DNA from: an uncultured Bacilli bacterium
GTDB lineage: Bacteria; Bacillota_I; Bacilli_A; RF39; UBA660
Length of the DNA stretch: 46,351 nt
Reading direction: 5' to 3'
NCBI GenBank assembly: GCA_944372455.1
Contig: CALVZF010000007.1
Location: forward strand, 1-46,351
Under the pieces are notes generated by a model. The model did no database searches, was not told where the DNA came from, and saw only the letters and a list, made by a program, of their open reading frames with translations. This document shows, piece after piece, positions 18,835 to 29,441 of the stretch. Position 1 is the stretch's first letter. Every line of letters begins with the position of its first letter. The position numbers and the translations under genes are program-made.

Positions 18835-21800
18835 CATTAGTGTTAATTTCTACTTGATCTTCATCACTATCAGCAAGTAATTGTTCTTCCAAAGCTTCTA
18901 TTGGTTCATCATCATTGTAATTAGTTGTTAAATCAAAATCAACTTCTTTATATTGTTTTGCACCAGTTCCTGCTGGAATTAATTTACCAATGATAACATT
19001 TTCTTTTAATCCTTGTAGAGTATCTACTTTTCCTCTAATTGAAGCATCTGTTAAGATTCTTGTTGTTTCTTGGAATGAAGCAGCTGATAAGAATGAATCT
19101 GTTTCAAGCGAAGCTTTAGTTATACCAAGTAAAATTGGTCTACCAGTAGCTGGTTTTTTACCTTGTAATATAACTTCTTTATTTGCTTCTGTAAATTCAC
19201 TTATTGAAATTAATGATCCTGGTAAGATTTCGGTATCTCCACCTTCATTTATTCTTATTTTTGATATCATTCTACGTGCTATTATTTCAATGTGTTTATC
19301 ACTAATATCAACACCTTGTGAACGATATACTTTTTGAATTTCTTTTAGAATATAGTCTTGAACTGTTAGTGGATCTGTAACTGCAAGTAATTCTTTTGGA
19401 CTAATTGCACCTTCCGTAAGTTGGTCTCCAGCAGATACAATATCTCCTTTAGCTACTCTTAGTTTTGAACCATATAATGTAACATGTTCTCTTGTTTCTA
19501 CATCATTTTTAATATAAATTTTCCATTTACCATTTGCATCATCAATTTTAGTAATTTTACCTGAAATTTCAGCGATTGTAGCTTTACCTTTAGGATTTCT
19601 AGCTTCAAATAATTCTTGAACACGTGGTAACCCTTGAGTAATATCATCTCCGGCAACCCCACCTGTATGGAAGGTTCTCATGGTTAACTGAGTTCCTGGT
19701 TCACCGATTGATTGAGCAGCCATTATACCAACAGCTTCTCCCGTTTCAACCATGTTTCCAGTTGCAAGATTTTTACCATAACATTTTCTACATACTCCGT
19801 GTTTTGTTTTACATGTAAGAATTGTTCTTATTTCAACAGCTTCTATTCCAGCTTTAATAATTTTATCTGCAATATTTTCTGTAATAAGTTCATTTTTATC
19901 AATAATCATTTCTTTAGTTTCTGGATTTAATACTTTTTTATTTGTATATCTTCCAACAATTCTATCATATAATGATTCAATTACAGTATTTGATTTTTCA
20001 TCAATGAATGCTTTTACTACTTGACCTTGAATTGTACCACAATCATCTTCTTTTACGATTACATCTTGAGCTACATCAACAAGACGACGAGTTAAGTATC
20101 CAGAATCTGCTGTTTTTAATGCAGTATCTGCACTACCTTTTCTAGCTCCATGTGTTGATAAGAAGAATTCTGATACTGATAATCCTTCTCTAAATGAAGA
20201 AGTAACTGGTATTTCTACTGGCTCACCGTTTGGCTTTTGCATTAAACCACGCATACCGGCAAGTTGTGTAAAGTTAGAAATATTACCACGTGCTTTAGAG
20301 TTCATCATCATAAATATTGAATTATCAACATTTTTAGGATCTTTAGCGATTTCTTCAAGTTCATCAGAAATAACTTTTTTAGCATCATTCCATGTAGCAA
20401 TTACTTTATTGAATCTTTCTTGTTCAGTAATTAACCCTCTTTGAAACTGTTTATTGATTTTTTTAACCATATCATTGCTTTCTTTTAGTACTTCTTCTTT
20501 CTTGCTACTTGTAACTATATCAGTGACTGCAATTGAAATACCTGCTTTAGTAGAATATTTGAATCCTTGATCCTTAAGTTTATCTAGCATAATAGAAGTT
20601 TCAGTAGTTTTATATCTTTTGTATATTTGAGCAATTATACTTTCAAGAGTACCTTTAACAAATGGTTTAGTTATAGGCATTTTAGCAATTTCTTCTGGAA
20701 TATTTTTACCTTTTTCAATAAAGAATTTATTAGGAGTAAATTTTTCTATATTTGCATCTGTTGGTTCATTAATGAAAGCAAATGAATCAGGTAAAATTTC
20801 ATTAAATATTAATTTTCCAACTGTAGTTACTAAATATTTACCTTTTTGAGATTCAGTAAATACTTTATGTTTAAATGAATCAACTGGTACTGCAATTCTA
20901 GCATGAAGTGTTAATTCTCTTCTCTCATAAGCCATTAAAGCTTCGTTAGCATTTCTAAAGATTCTTCCTTCACCAGTAATTCCAGGTTTTTCTATACTTA
21001 AATAATAATTACCTAGGATCATATCTTGAGACGGCGTAACTATTGGTTTACCGTCTTTTGGACTTAGAATGTTATTTGCACCAAGCATTAAAATTCTTGC
21101 TTCTGCTTGTGCTTCTTCAGATAGTGGAACGTGTACAGCCATTTGGTCTCCATCAAAGTCGGCATTAAATGCTGGTGTAACTAATGGGTGAAGACGAATT
21201 GCTTTTCCACCAATTAATACTGGTTCAAATGCTTGAATTCCAAGTCTATGTAATGTAGGAGCACGATTTAATAGTACTGGATGTTCTTTAATTACTTCTT
21301 CAACTATATCCCATACTCTTTCATCTTTATTTTCAATCATTTTTTTAGCTGCTTTAATATTATTCGCTATTTCTTTTTCAACAAGTCCATGAATAACATG
21401 TGGTTTAAATAATTCTAGTGCCATATCTTTTGGAATACCACATTGATACATTTTTAGACTTGGTCCTACTACGATAACACTACGTCCTGAATAGTCAACA
21501 CGTTTACCTAGTAAGTTTTGTCTAAATCTTCCTTGTTTACCTTTAAGCATACTTGATAATGATTTTAATGGTCTATTACCTGCACCTGTTACATTTCTTC
21601 CACGTCTACCATTATCAAATAATGCATCAACAGCTTCTTGTAACATACGTTTTTCATTTTGAATAATGATAGAAGGAGCTCCTAGATCTATTAATTTCTT
21701 TAAACGATTATTTCTATTAATGATACGTCTATATAAATCATTTAAGTCACTAGTTGCAAATCTTCCACCATCTAATTGGATCATAGGTCTAAGTTCTGGT

Positions 21801-22504
21801 GGAATAACTGGTAATGCTTCTATTATCATCCATTCAGGTTTGTTTCCTGATTGATAAAAAGCATCTAATACATCTAATCTTTTGATTAAACGTACTCTTT
21901 TTTGACCTTGAGCGTCTTTTAATTCTTTTCTAAGTTCTGCAAGTTCTTTTTCAACATCAACTTCTTGTAGTAATTTTTTGATTGCTTCTGCACCCATTCC
22001 AACTTCGAATCCATCACCGTATTTTTCATAATATGCTCTGTATTCTTTGTCTGATAATGTTTGCTTCTTTTCTAGTGGTGCAATTCCTGGATTAATTACT
22101 ACATAAGATACGAAATATAATACTTCTTCTAAGTCTCTTGGTGACATATCAAGAACTAATCCCATACGAGATGGAACTCCTTTAAAGTACCAAATATGTG
22201 ATACTGGAGTTGCAAGTTCTATATGTCCCATTCTTTCACGTCTAACTTTGGAACGAGTAACTTCTACACCACAACGATCACAAATAATATTTTTGTAACG
22301 TAATCTTTTATATTTTCCACAAGAACATTCAAAATCTCTTGTAGGTCCAAAGATTTTTTCACAAAATAATCCATCACGTTCTGGTTTTAATGTTCTATAA
22401 TTTATAGTTTCTGGTTTTTTTACTTCCCCATAAGACCAAGATCTGATTTTTTCAGGAGATGCAAGGGAAATTTTTAATGCTTCAAAATTATTAACTTCAA
22501 ACAT
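18815..22504 (-). CDS. rpoC: RNA polymerase subunit beta'
   Basis: The 1229-residue beta' subunit has the N-terminal zinc site ([22 protein letters not shown]), the catalytic [15 protein letters not shown] that holds Mg2+, and the rudder and lid region. It also has the trigger-loop neighbourhood ([21 protein letters not shown]) and the second zinc site ([15 protein letters not shown]). The C-terminus is acidic. Its start codon overlaps the rpoB stop by one base (TAATG), giving coupled translation and balanced subunits. Length is normal for Bacilli. Confidence 0.99.
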   Translation of the reverse strand: MFEVNNFEALKISLASPEKIRSWSYGEVKKPETINYRTLKPERDGLFCEKIFGPTRDFECSCGKYKRLRYKNIICDRCGVEVTRSKVRRERMGHIELATPVSHIWYFKGVPSRMGLVLDMSPRDLEEVLYFVSYVVINPGIAPLEKKQTLSDKEYRAYYEKYGDGFEVGMGAEAIKKLLQEVDVEKELAELRKELKDAQGQKRVRLIKRLDVLDAFYQSGNKPEWMIIEALPVIPPELRPMIQLDGGRFATSDLNDLYRRIINRNNRLKKLIDLGAPSIIIQNEKRMLQEAVDALFDNGRRGRNVTGAGNRPLKSLSSMLKGKQGRFRQNLLGKRVDYSGRSVIVVGPSLKMYQCGIPKDMALELFKPHVIHGLVEKEIANNIKAAKKMIENKDERVWDIVEEVIKEHPVLLNRAPTLHRLGIQAFEPVLIGGKAIRLHPLVTPAFNADFDGDQMAVHVPLSEEAQAEARILMLGANNILSPKDGKPIVTPSQDMILGNYYLSIEKPGITGEGRIFRNANEALMAYERRELTLHARIAVPVDSFKHKVFTESQKGKYLVTTVGKLIFNEILPDSFAFINEPTDANIEKFTPNKFFIEKGKNIPEEIAKMPITKPFVKGTLESIIAQIYKRYKTTETSIMLDKLKDQGFKYSTKAGISIAVTDIVTSSKKEEVLKESNDMVKKINKQFQRGLITEQERFNKVIATWNDAKKVISDELEEIAKDPKNVDNSIFMMMNSKARGNISNFTQLAGMRGLMQKPNGEPVEIPVTSSFREGLSVSEFFLSTHGARKGSADTALKTADSGYLTRRLVDVAQDVIVKEDDCGTIQGQVVKAFIDEKSNTVIESLYDRIVGRYTNKKVLNPETKEMIIDKNELITENIADKIIKAGIEAVEIRTILTCKTKHGVCRKCYGKNLATGNMVETGEAVGIMAAQSIGEPGTQLTMRTFHTGGVAGDDITQGLPRVQELFEARNPKGKATIAEISGKITKIDDANGKWKIYIKNDVETREHVTLYGSKLRVAKGDIVSAGDQLTEGAISPKELLAVTDPLTVQDYILKEIQKVYRSQGVDISDKHIEIIARRMISKIRINEGGDTEILPGSLISISEFTEANKEVILQGKKPATGRPILLGITKASLETDSFLSAASFQETTRILTDASIRGKVDTLQGLKENVIIGKLIPAGTGAKQYKEVDFDLTTNYNDDEPIEALEEQLLADSDEDQVEINTNENEEQN

Positions 22505-25500
22505 TAAAAATCACTCCCTTCTAATAAATCTTCTTCATTAATATCATCTAAGTCTTCTTCTATCTCTTCTTCATCACCATCATCGTAATCATCTTCTAAT
22601 GGTTCAGATAGATCATCAACATCTTTATCTTTTTTGTTTTCAATTGCAAGCTTGTCAATAAGTGCTAATTTTTCTCTTAATTCATTATCCTCTAATTCAT
22701 CAATTGATAAACTATTGTCTTCTTTTTCTTCCATAGCTTCTAATTCTTTTAAGTCTAGTTCTTCGTTGTTTTTATTAATAATTGAAATATCAAGACCTAA
22801 TGCTTGGAATTCTTTAATTAATACTCTAAATGATTCAGGTACTCCTGCTTGGTTAATTGGTTTACCTTTTACAATTGATTCATATACTTTTACACGACCA
22901 ACAACATCGTCTGATTTGACGGTGATAAGTTCTTGTAAAGTATGAGCTGCACCATAAGCTTCTAGTGCCCAAACTTCCATTTCTCCAAATCTTTGTCCAC
23001 CAAATTGTGCTTTACCACCTAATGGTTGTTGAGTAACTAATGAATAAGGTCCTGTTGAACGTCCATGTAACTTGTCATCAACCATGTGTGCAAGTTTAAT
23101 CATGTACATTACTCCAACACTGATTCTGTTATCAAATTTTTCACCAGTTCTACCATCATATAGTTCAGTTTTATAATCATCGTCAATTTGGGCTTCTTTC
23201 ATCATTTCATCAATATCAGAAGTTTTAGCTCCATCAAATACTGGAGTTGCAACATAGCAATTTAATTTTTTAGCTGCCATTCCTAAGTGTAATTCTAGGA
23301 TTTGTCCGATATTCATACGTGATGGAACCCCTTGTGGGTTAAGCATAATGTCTACTGGGGTACCATCTGGTAAATATGGCATATCTTCTGATGGTAATAT
23401 AAGTGAAATAACCCCTTTATTACCATGACGCCCAGCCATTTTATCTCCAACTTGAATTTTACGTTTTTGAGCAATGTAAACTCTTACTACTTTACTTACT
23501 CCTGCTGGTAATTCATCGTTATCTTTTCTTGTATAAACTTTTATATCATGAACAATACCATCACCACCATGTGGAACACGTAATGATGTATCTCTTACTT
23601 CTCTAGTTTTTTCACCAAAAATTGCATGTAGTAATTTTTCTTCTGAAGTAAGTTCTGCCATTCCTTTTGGTGTAACTTTTCCTACAAGAATATCTCCTTC
23701 TTTAACTTCAGTACCTATTTTTATAATACCTTCAGAATCAAGATTTTTCCTTGCATCTTCTCCTACATTAGGAATATCTTTTGTAATTTCTTCTGGTCCT
23801 AATTTGGTTTCTCTACATTGAATTTCATAATCTTCTATATGAATTGATGTATAAACATCATCTTTTACTAATCTTTCATTCATTATAACTGCATCTTCAT
23901 AGTTGTAACCATTGAATGTCATAAATGCAACTACTACATTTTTACCAAGCGCTAATTCACCACAATTTGTACTTGGACCATCTGCAATAGTCATTCCACG
24001 TGTTACTTTTTCCCCAACACTAACAAATGGTCTTTGATGATAACATGTACCTTGGTTCGAACCTTCAAATGTTGATAAATAGTAAGTGTCTTTTCCACCT
24101 TTATTCTTAACAATTATTTTATTAGCGTCTACATATTCTACAACACCATCTGCTTTTGCTACTACTACTGATCCAGAGTCTCTTGCTGCTATATATTCAA
24201 CACCAGTACCAACTATTGGTGCTTCTGTTTTAATTAGTGGAACTGCTTGACGTTGCATGTTTGCACCCATCAATGCACGAGTAGCATCATCGTGTTCTAG
24301 GAATGGAATACAACTTGTTGTTACTGATACAACTTGTTGTGGGGATACATCTATGTAATCAATTTGTTCTTTATTAACTAATACATTTTCTTCTCTATAA
24401 CGAGCTGTTAATGTTTTATCAGTTATATTTCCATCATCGTCTATATTAATGGTTGCTTGAGAAATGTAGAAATCTTTTTCTTCATCTGCTGTTAAATAAT
24501 CAACTTGATCAGTTAATTTAGCATTTTCTACTTTTCTATATGGAGTCATTATAAATCCATAATCATTTATTTTGGCATAACTTGCTAGTGAAGTAATAAG
24601 TCCAATATTTTGCCCTTCTGGTGATTCAATCGGACAAATACGTCCATAGTGACTTGCATTAACGTCACGAACTTCCATACCAGCTCTTTCTCTTGATAAA
24701 CCACCAGGTCCTAAAGCTGATAAACGTCTTTTATTTGTAAGTTCTGCGATTGGATTTTGTTGATCCATGAATTGTGATAGTTGGCTTGATCCAAAAAATT
24801 CTTTAATTGCAGCAGTTACTGGTCTAATGTTAATTAAAGTTTTTGGAGTAACTGTATCTAATTCTTGAGTAGTCATTCTTTCACGAATAACTCTTTCCAT
24901 ACGTGCAACACCAATTCTAAATTGATTTTGTAATAATTCTCCAACTTGTCTTACACGACGATTTCCTAAATGATCTATTTCATCAGTAAATCCTATACCA
25001 TCTAATAAATTTAAATAGTATGAAGTTGCTGCATAAAAGTCTGGAATTGTAAGTCTTTTTATTGTTGTTGATTGATCATTTCCAATAATAAGAATTTCTT
25101 TTTCTTTGTCTATTGGCGAATAAACTTTGATTGTTTGAATTATATTATGTTGATCTAATTCATCATTAATTAATACTTCTTTATTATTATATCCAGCATT
25201 TAATACTGGTTTTAAGTTTTCTAGTACTTCTTTAGTCATTAGAGTACCTTTACTAGCAACTACTTCTCCATTAACAATAATATCTTCTGCAATTACATTG
25301 TTTATTAATCTATCACAAATATCTAATTTACGATTAAATTTGTAACGACCTACTTTTGCTAAATCATATCTAAATTCATCAAAGAATCTAGTTATTAATT
25401 GGTTTTTAGCACTGTCTAAAGTAGCTGGTTCACCTGGTCTTAGTTTTTCGTAAATTTCAATTAATGCCTCATCTGTATTTTTGGTTGAATCTTTTGCAAG

Positions 25501-26160
25501 TGTATTTAATATATATTGGTTTTCACCAAACACTTTAACAATTTCTTCTGATGTTGAAAGTCCGAATGCACGTAAAAGTGTTGTAAGTGGAACCTTTCTA
25601 GTTCTATCTATTCTTACGTAAATTACGTCTCTAGCATCTAATTCAAACTCTAACCATGTACCACGTGTTGGTATGATTTGTGAAGTAAATACACTCCTAC
25701 CATTTTTATCTATTGTTTTTGAAAAATAAACACTTGGAGAACGTACTAATTGTGATACTATAACTCTTTCTGCACCGTTAATTATAAATGTACCGCTATC
25801 TGTCATAACTGGCATATCACCTAGGAAAATTTCTTGCTCTTTAACTTCACCAGTTTCATGATTAAAAAGACGTGCTTGTACTTTTAATGGAGCCGCATAA
25901 GTAGTTTCTCTATATTTTGCTTCTTTAATAGAATATCTTGGTTCATCAAAAGAATAATCGGTAAATTCTAATGCTAATTCACCAGAAAAACTTTCTACAG
26001 GAAATAAATCATCAAATACTTCTTTTATTCCATCTGTTATAAACCATTGATAAGATTTCTTTTGGATTTCCAATAAATCTTGAAGTTCATAGGTGTTTTT
26101 AATTCTTGAAAAATTTCTTCTTTCTCTTTTGCTATTTACTTTTTTAATTTTATATGCCAC
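22504..26160 (-). CDS. rpoB: RNA polymerase subunit beta
   Basis: The beta subunit (1218 residues) is intact. Conserved parts include the rifampicin pocket [45 protein letters not shown], and the C-terminal KLNHMVDDK-like and [19 protein letters not shown] segments. The residue matching E. coli His526 is Asn (24733-24735), as in naturally rifampicin-resistant Mollicutes. I place the start at GTG 26160 ([15 protein letters not shown]), 6 nt after GGGGTG. The ATG at 26238 would add a 26-residue hydrophobic leader unlike any beta subunit, upstream of the ribosome site. The C-terminal tail is long and acidic. Confidence 0.98.
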   Translation of the reverse strand: MAYKIKKVNSKRERRNFSRIKNTYELQDLLEIQKKSYQWFITDGIKEVFDDLFPVESFSGELALEFTDYSFDEPRYSIKEAKYRETTYAAPLKVQARLFNHETGEVKEQEIFLGDMPVMTDSGTFIINGAERVIVSQLVRSPSVYFSKTIDKNGRSVFTSQIIPTRGTWLEFELDARDVIYVRIDRTRKVPLTTLLRAFGLSTSEEIVKVFGENQYILNTLAKDSTKNTDEALIEIYEKLRPGEPATLDSAKNQLITRFFDEFRYDLAKVGRYKFNRKLDICDRLINNVIAEDIIVNGEVVASKGTLMTKEVLENLKPVLNAGYNNKEVLINDELDQHNIIQTIKVYSPIDKEKEILIIGNDQSTTIKRLTIPDFYAATSYYLNLLDGIGFTDEIDHLGNRRVRQVGELLQNQFRIGVARMERVIRERMTTQELDTVTPKTLINIRPVTAAIKEFFGSSQLSQFMDQQNPIAELTNKRRLSALGPGGLSRERAGMEVRDVNASHYGRICPIESPEGQNIGLITSLASYAKINDYGFIMTPYRKVENAKLTDQVDYLTADEEKDFYISQATINIDDDGNITDKTLTARYREENVLVNKEQIDYIDVSPQQVVSVTTSCIPFLEHDDATRALMGANMQRQAVPLIKTEAPIVGTGVEYIAARDSGSVVVAKADGVVEYVDANKIIVKNKGGKDTYYLSTFEGSNQGTCYHQRPFVSVGEKVTRGMTIADGPSTNCGELALGKNVVVAFMTFNGYNYEDAVIMNERLVKDDVYTSIHIEDYEIQCRETKLGPEEITKDIPNVGEDARKNLDSEGIIKIGTEVKEGDILVGKVTPKGMAELTSEEKLLHAIFGEKTREVRDTSLRVPHGGDGIVHDIKVYTRKDNDELPAGVSKVVRVYIAQKRKIQVGDKMAGRHGNKGVISLILPSEDMPYLPDGTPVDIMLNPQGVPSRMNIGQILELHLGMAAKKLNCYVATPVFDGAKTSDIDEMMKEAQIDDDYKTELYDGRTGEKFDNRISVGVMYMIKLAHMVDDKLHGRSTGPYSLVTQQPLGGKAQFGGQRFGEMEVWALEAYGAAHTLQELITVKSDDVVGRVKVYESIVKGKPINQAGVPESFRVLIKEFQALGLDISIINKNNEELDLKELEAMEEKEDNSLSIDELEDNELREKLALIDKLAIENKKDKDVDDLSEPLEDDYDDGDEEEIEEDLDDINEEDLLEGSDF

Positions 26161-26244
26161 TTGATTCACCCCTATAACTAAACATATTATTAAATTATTC
26201 AAAGAACATAAACTTGTAAAAAAAGAATATGCCGCCAATTTATA

Positions 26245-26273
26245 ATGTTATCAGACTAACATCAAATTGTCAA
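26245..26273 (-). promoter_or_regulatory. Promoter of rpoBC
   Basis: TTGACA (26273-26268), a 17-nt spacer and TAACAT (26250-26245) overlap the end of the methyltransferase gene. rpoBC can thus be transcribed apart from the rplJL genes, with a leader of about 80 nt. Confidence 0.7.
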
Positions 26274-26860
26274 TTGTTTTTTGCTCTTATTACCAAAAAA
26301 TTTTTGCTTTTACTCACCACTTCAACATTATACACACTAGCCATGTCTAAAGATAGCGACTTAGCTCCTTGATGTTTATTCACAACAAACCATAATTCTC
26401 CATTTTTTTTCAAATGAGATTTAGCTTCAATTAAAATTTTATACAAGATTTCTTTTCCAACTCTTATTGGAGGATTAGTTATTATAAAATCATATTCTTC
26501 TTTTACATTTTCATATCTATCAGATTCAAAAGCTCTGATATTTTTAGCGTTATTTAATTTAATATTTTTTTTTGCAAGTTCTATTGCTCTATTATTTATA
26601 TCAATCATGTCAATCTCACACTTGGTATTTTTAGAAAGTATAATACCAATTGGTCCATACCCACACCCAACATCTAATACCTTACCTGTTACACTATTAA
26701 AATCTAAAACCTCTAATAATACTCTCGTACCTTTATCTAATCCGTCTTTAGAAAAAACTCCATTGTCAGTTAAAAAATTATAGCCTTTATTTTTTAATGT
26801 GACTGAAATCTTTTTTTCATTACTTTTTAGATTACTATTTTTTGTAAAATAATGTTCCAT
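26270..26860 (-). CDS. RsmC-like 16S rRNA guanine methyltransferase (YbxB)
   Basis: The 196-residue class I methyltransferase has the SAM loop VLDVGCGYGPIGI, an acidic strand end (IDMIDINNRAIELA) and the base-binding ITNPPIRVGKEI. These are the motifs of the RsmC family, which methylates guanine N2 in 16S rRNA. Bacterial RsmC often has two domains; this single-domain form matches YbxB of Bacillus, whose gene likewise lies between rplL and rpoB. The start (MEHYFTKNSN) typifies the YbxB group. The target base here is inferred, not seen. Confidence 0.9.
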   Translation of the reverse strand: MEHYFTKNSNLKSNEKKISVTLKNKGYNFLTDNGVFSKDGLDKGTRVLLEVLDFNSVTGKVLDVGCGYGPIGIILSKNTKCEIDMIDINNRAIELAKKNIKLNNAKNIRAFESDRYENVKEEYDFIITNPPIRVGKEILYKILIEAKSHLKKNGELWFVVNKHQGAKSLSLDMASVYNVEVVSKSKNFLVIRAKNN

Positions 26861-26886
26861 TTGTTACTCCTTTATAAAACGACTAT

Positions 26887-26912
26887 AAGCCCGCACAAAA
26901 TAGTACGAGCTT
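26887..26912 (-). promoter_or_regulatory. Hairpin after rplL
   Basis: AAGCTCGTAC, loop TATTTT and GTGCGGGCTT form a 10-bp stem with two G-U pairs between rplL and the methyltransferase gene. There is no good T tract after it. It could be a weak terminator or a processing or stabilising hairpin that lowers expression after rplL. Confidence 0.5.
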
Positions 26913-26932
26913 AAAAATTGTCATTAAATAAA

Positions 26933-27301
26933 TTATTTGAATTCAACAGAAGCTCCAGCTTCTTCTAATTTAGCTTTGATTTCATTAGCTTCATCCATAG
27001 ATACATTTTCTTTAACATTACCACCGTTGTCAGCAATATCTTTAGCTTCTTTTAATCCTAAACCAGTAATATCTCTAATAACTTTGATAACTTGAATTTT
27101 GTTAGCACCACAGTTTGATAAAACTACTGTTGCACTTGTTGGCCCTTCATCAACTGCACCTGCAGCTGGTGCAGCAGCTACTGCTACTGCTGATGGATCT
27201 ACACCAAATTCTTCTTTCATTGCATCTACTAAATCTTTAATTTCTAATAAAGTCATTTCTTTTAATGAGCTTATGAATTCATCTCTTGTTAATTTTGCCA
27301 T
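26933..27301 (-). CDS. rplL: Ribosomal protein L7/L12
   Basis: The 122-residue stalk protein has an N-terminal dimerisation helix (LTRDEFISSLKEMTLLEIKD), an Ala/Gly-rich hinge (about 36-55) and the globular C-terminal domain (IQVIKVIRDITGLGLKEAKD). It recruits translation GTPases to the ribosome. It follows rplJ by 23 bp with a GGGAGG-type site. All expected parts are present and the length is standard. Confidence 0.98.
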   Translation of the reverse strand: MAKLTRDEFISSLKEMTLLEIKDLVDAMKEEFGVDPSAVAVAAAPAAGAVDEGPTSATVVLSNCGANKIQVIKVIRDITGLGLKEAKDIADNGGNVKENVSMDEANEIKAKLEEAGASVEFK

Positions 27302-27324
27302 TTTTATATTCCTCCCTTATTTTA

Positions 27325-27822
27325 TTATTCATTGCCTTCTAATTGCTTACCATATAAATCTAAACAAATAGATAAATCTTTGGCGATTCCAATTAAACCA
27401 CCAGCAAGCATTGTAAGTAATCCTTCTCTTGATGGAATTGTTGCTAGTTTGTTTAAAACTTCAGTATCTGAAATTTCTCCATCAATAATTCCTACTTTTA
27501 ATTCTAATGCTTTATGATCTTTTGCAAAGTCAGCTAAGACTTTAATTGGTGCTACTGCATCATCACCAAATGCAACAGCTTTAGGTCCAACTAAATGTTC
27601 ATCAAGTGAAATATTTAAAGTATCTAAAGCTCTTTTAGTAAGAGTGTTTTTATATACTTTAAGCGATGCACCTGCTTCTTTTAGTTTTCTTCTTAAATCA
27701 GTTACTTCTTCAACTGTTAATCCTCTGTAATCAAAAAATACTACTGAAGTTGAATTTTTAACATTTGACTGAATTTCATTAATTACATTTTGTTTTTGTT
27801 CAAGAATTTTAGCACTTGCCAC
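27325..27822 (-). CDS. rplJ: Ribosomal protein L10
   Basis: The 165-residue L10 anchors the L7/L12 stalk to 23S rRNA. Typical segments are VVFFDYRGLTVEEVTDLR, LKVYKNTLTKRAL and VGPKAVAFGDD, with a C-terminal helix for L7/L12 binding. The start codon is GTG (GTG GCA AGT), 7 nt after GGGAGGTG. The upstream region holds an L10 leader with terminator and a consensus promoter, so autogenous control by L10-L12 is expected. Confidence 0.97.
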   Translation of the reverse strand: MASAKILEQKQNVINEIQSNVKNSTSVVFFDYRGLTVEEVTDLRRKLKEAGASLKVYKNTLTKRALDTLNISLDEHLVGPKAVAFGDDAVAPIKVLADFAKDHKALELKVGIIDGEISDTEVLNKLATIPSREGLLTMLAGGLIGIAKDLSICLDLYGKQLEGNE

Positions 27823-27843
27823 TTTTACACCTCCCTATTTTTA

Positions 27844-27955
27844 AAGGCCGTAAAAATTAAAACCTTTGTATGAGTAGACATACAAAGGTCAAAGATCTAT
27901 TCTTTATTCCTCGGTAGGATTATTAAGATTTCTCCCCTACTGTCTACGGCTTTTC
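27844..27955 (-). ncRNA. L10 leader with attenuator-terminator
   Basis: On the minus strand the leader reads GCCGTAGACAGTAGGGGAG, then CTTAATAATCCTACCGAGG, which is the conserved core of the ribosomal protein L10 leader. It is closed by GCCGTA pairing with TACGGC. Inside lies a strong 11-bp hairpin (ACCTTTGTATG with CATACAAAGGT, 27889-27862) followed by TTTAATTTTT, an intrinsic terminator. Binding of L10-L12 to the leader is expected to promote termination and limit rplJL expression. Confidence 0.9.
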
Positions 27956-27967
27956 CAATCAATTTGT

Positions 27968-27996
27968 ATTATATTATATTTTTAATTATTTGTCAA
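27968..27996 (-). promoter_or_regulatory. Consensus promoter of rplJL
   Basis: TTGACA (27996-27991), exactly 17 nt and TATAAT (27973-27968) match the sigma-A consensus in all twelve bases. The -35 lies in the last codons of rplA. Transcription starts about 10 nt before the L10 leader. Confidence 0.92.
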
Positions 27997-28684
27997 AGGA
28001 ATTTATATCAACTTTTATTCCAGGCCCCATTGTAGTTGCTACTGAAATATTTTTAACATATACACCTTTAACTGTTGTAGGTTTTGATTTTAAAATTACA
28101 TCAACGAAAGCATTTAAGTTTTCAATTAATTTTTGATCATCAAATGAAACTTTACCAATTAGTCCATGCACATTACCATAGCTATCTGTTCTATATTCAA
28201 CTCTACCTTTTTTAACATCTTCAATTGCTTTTTTAACATCTGTTGTAACTGTACCAGTTTTAGGATTTGGCATTAACCCTTTAGGTCCTAATACTTTACC
28301 CAACTTTCCTAGTTGAGCCATCATATCAGGTGTTGCTATAATAACATCAAAGTCAAACCAATTTTCTTTTTCTATTTTAGTAAGCATATCTGTGTCACCA
28401 ACATAGTCAGCACCAGCAGCTACTGCTGCCTTAGCATTATCACCTTTAGCTATTACTAGGACTTTTTTACTTTTTCCTGTACCATTAGGTAATACTACTG
28501 CGCCACGTAATTGTTGATCTGCTTTTTTAGTATCTAGATTTAATTTCATTGCTACTTCAACAGAAGCATCAAATTTTGATATACTTGTTTCTTTAGCTAA
28601 TTTAATAGCTTCTTCTTTAGTATATGCTTTGTTTTTTTCTATTTTACTAACAGCTTCGGCATATTTTTTACTTAGTTTTTTCAT
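27986..28684 (-). CDS. rplA: Ribosomal protein L1
   Basis: The 232-residue L1 forms the mobile L1 stalk at the E site. Conserved parts are [67 protein letters not shown] and the C-terminal GPGIKVDI. L1 also commonly represses its own operon by binding the mRNA leader, and two related leader motifs are seen here, before rplK and before rplA. It follows rplK by 66 bp. Confidence 0.98.
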   Translation of the reverse strand: MKKLSKKYAEAVSKIEKNKAYTKEEAIKLAKETSISKFDASVEVAMKLNLDTKKADQQLRGAVVLPNGTGKSKKVLVIAKGDNAKAAVAAGADYVGDTDMLTKIEKENWFDFDVIIATPDMMAQLGKLGKVLGPKGLMPNPKTGTVTTDVKKAIEDVKKGRVEYRTDSYGNVHGLIGKVSFDDQKLIENLNAFVDVILKSKPTTVKGVYVKNISVATTMGPGIKVDINSFDK

Positions 28685-28697
28685 TTTCTAACCTCCT

Positions 28698-28731
28698 TAT
28701 GTGGTAATAAGCGGACTTTTCCTCCCACATA
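28698..28731 (-). promoter_or_regulatory. Probable L1-binding leader element, copy 2 (before rplA)
   Basis: The minus strand reads TATGTGGGAGG, then GTCCGC and TTATTACCACATA, closed by TATGTGG with CCACATA. The GUGGGAGG core, internal CGC and closing ACCAC are shared with the element before rplK (29336-29368). A perfect palindrome TAGGTAATTACCTA (28730-28743) lies next to it. The element ends just before the rplA ribosome site AAGGAGG. Confidence 0.65.
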
Positions 28732-28750
28732 GGTAATTACCTATATGTTT

Positions 28751-29308
28751 TTATTCTTCGTTAGTTTCTGGTTCACTAACTTGTTGTGCTTCTTCAGCTT
28801 TTTCTAATTCTGCTTCTCTTTTTGCTGCTTCTTTTTCTTCTTGAATAGCTTCTTCTTCTTGTTTAGCTAATTCTTTATCGTTTAATCCTTTAACTGCAAC
28901 ACCCATATTACGTGCTGTACCTTCTACTATTTTCATAGCTTCTTCTACTGTATAAGCATTTAAATCTGGTAATTTAGTTTCAGCTATTTCTTGTAATTGA
29001 GCTTTAGTTATAGTTGCAACAACATGATTTGCACCTTTTGCTGAACCTTTTTGTATTCCTGCAGCTTTTTTAATTAAGAATGCTGCTGGTGGTGTTTTAA
29101 GAACAAAATCAAATGTTCTATCATCATAAATTGTAATTTCTACTGGAAGAATATCTCCCATTTTATCTCTACTTGCATCATTGAATTTAGTACAGAATTC
29201 TTGTAAATTAATTCCTGCTGGCCCTAACACTGTTCCTACTGGTGGAGCTGGTGTAGCTTTTCCTGCTGGAATTTGTAATTTAATTTTTTTAGCGATTTGT
29301 TTTGCCAC
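28751..29308 (-). CDS. rplK: Ribosomal protein L11 with acidic C-terminal extension
   Basis: Residues 1-141 are a normal L11: [21 protein letters not shown] (thiostrepton-contacting proline region), [17 protein letters not shown], and the RNA-binding domain ending [11 protein letters not shown]. The protein then runs on for about 44 residues rich in Glu, Ala and Lys (from about residue 142), probably a helix, ending in PETNEE. L11 is normally about 141 residues. The start codon is GTG, preceded by GGAAGGAGAGG. L11 lies at the GTPase-associated centre. Confidence 0.97.
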   Translation of the reverse strand: MAKQIAKKIKLQIPAGKATPAPPVGTVLGPAGINLQEFCTKFNDASRDKMGDILPVEITIYDDRTFDFVLKTPPAAFLIKKAAGIQKGSAKGANHVVATITKAQLQEIAETKLPDLNAYTVEEAMKIVEGTARNMGVAVKGLNDKELAKQEEEAIQEEKEAAKREAELEKAEEAQQVSEPETNEE

Positions 29309-29335
29309 GAAAAACCTCTCCTTCCTTTTTCGTTT

Positions 29336-29368
29336 GTGGTTCTAATAGCTTAAATCCGCGCCTCCCAC
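29336..29368 (-). promoter_or_regulatory. Probable L1-binding leader element, copy 1 (before rplK)
   Basis: The minus strand reads GTGGGAGGCGCGGATTTAAG, then CTATTAGAACCAC, closed by GTGG/CCAC. It resembles the rplK leader sites to which L1 binds in other bacteria, and matches a second copy before rplA. An AT hairpin (CTATATA with TATATAG) precedes it. Confidence 0.65.
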
Positions 29369-29406
29369 TTGATATCTATATAAAATAATATATAGCTGCG
29401 TTTAAA

Positions 29407-29435
29407 ATAATAACACACTTTATTTAATATTTCAA
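29407..29435 (-). promoter_or_regulatory. Promoter of rplKA
   Basis: TTGAAA (29435-29430), a 17-nt spacer and TATTAT (29412-29407) with TG one base upstream lie just after nusG. The resulting leader of about 90 nt carries the L1-type element. Confidence 0.8.
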
Positions 29436-29441
29436 TAATTT

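Noticed and set aside
19712-19930. Plus-strand frame inside rpoC, and similar frames inside rpoB, eno, rplL and rplJ
   Set aside because: All are antisense shadows of conserved genes in AT-rich sequence.
22504-26238. Longer rpoB frame starting at ATG 26238
   Set aside because: The extra 26 residues are hydrophobic, match no beta subunit and lie over the promoter and ribosome site; GTG 26160 with GGGGTG upstream fits the family start.
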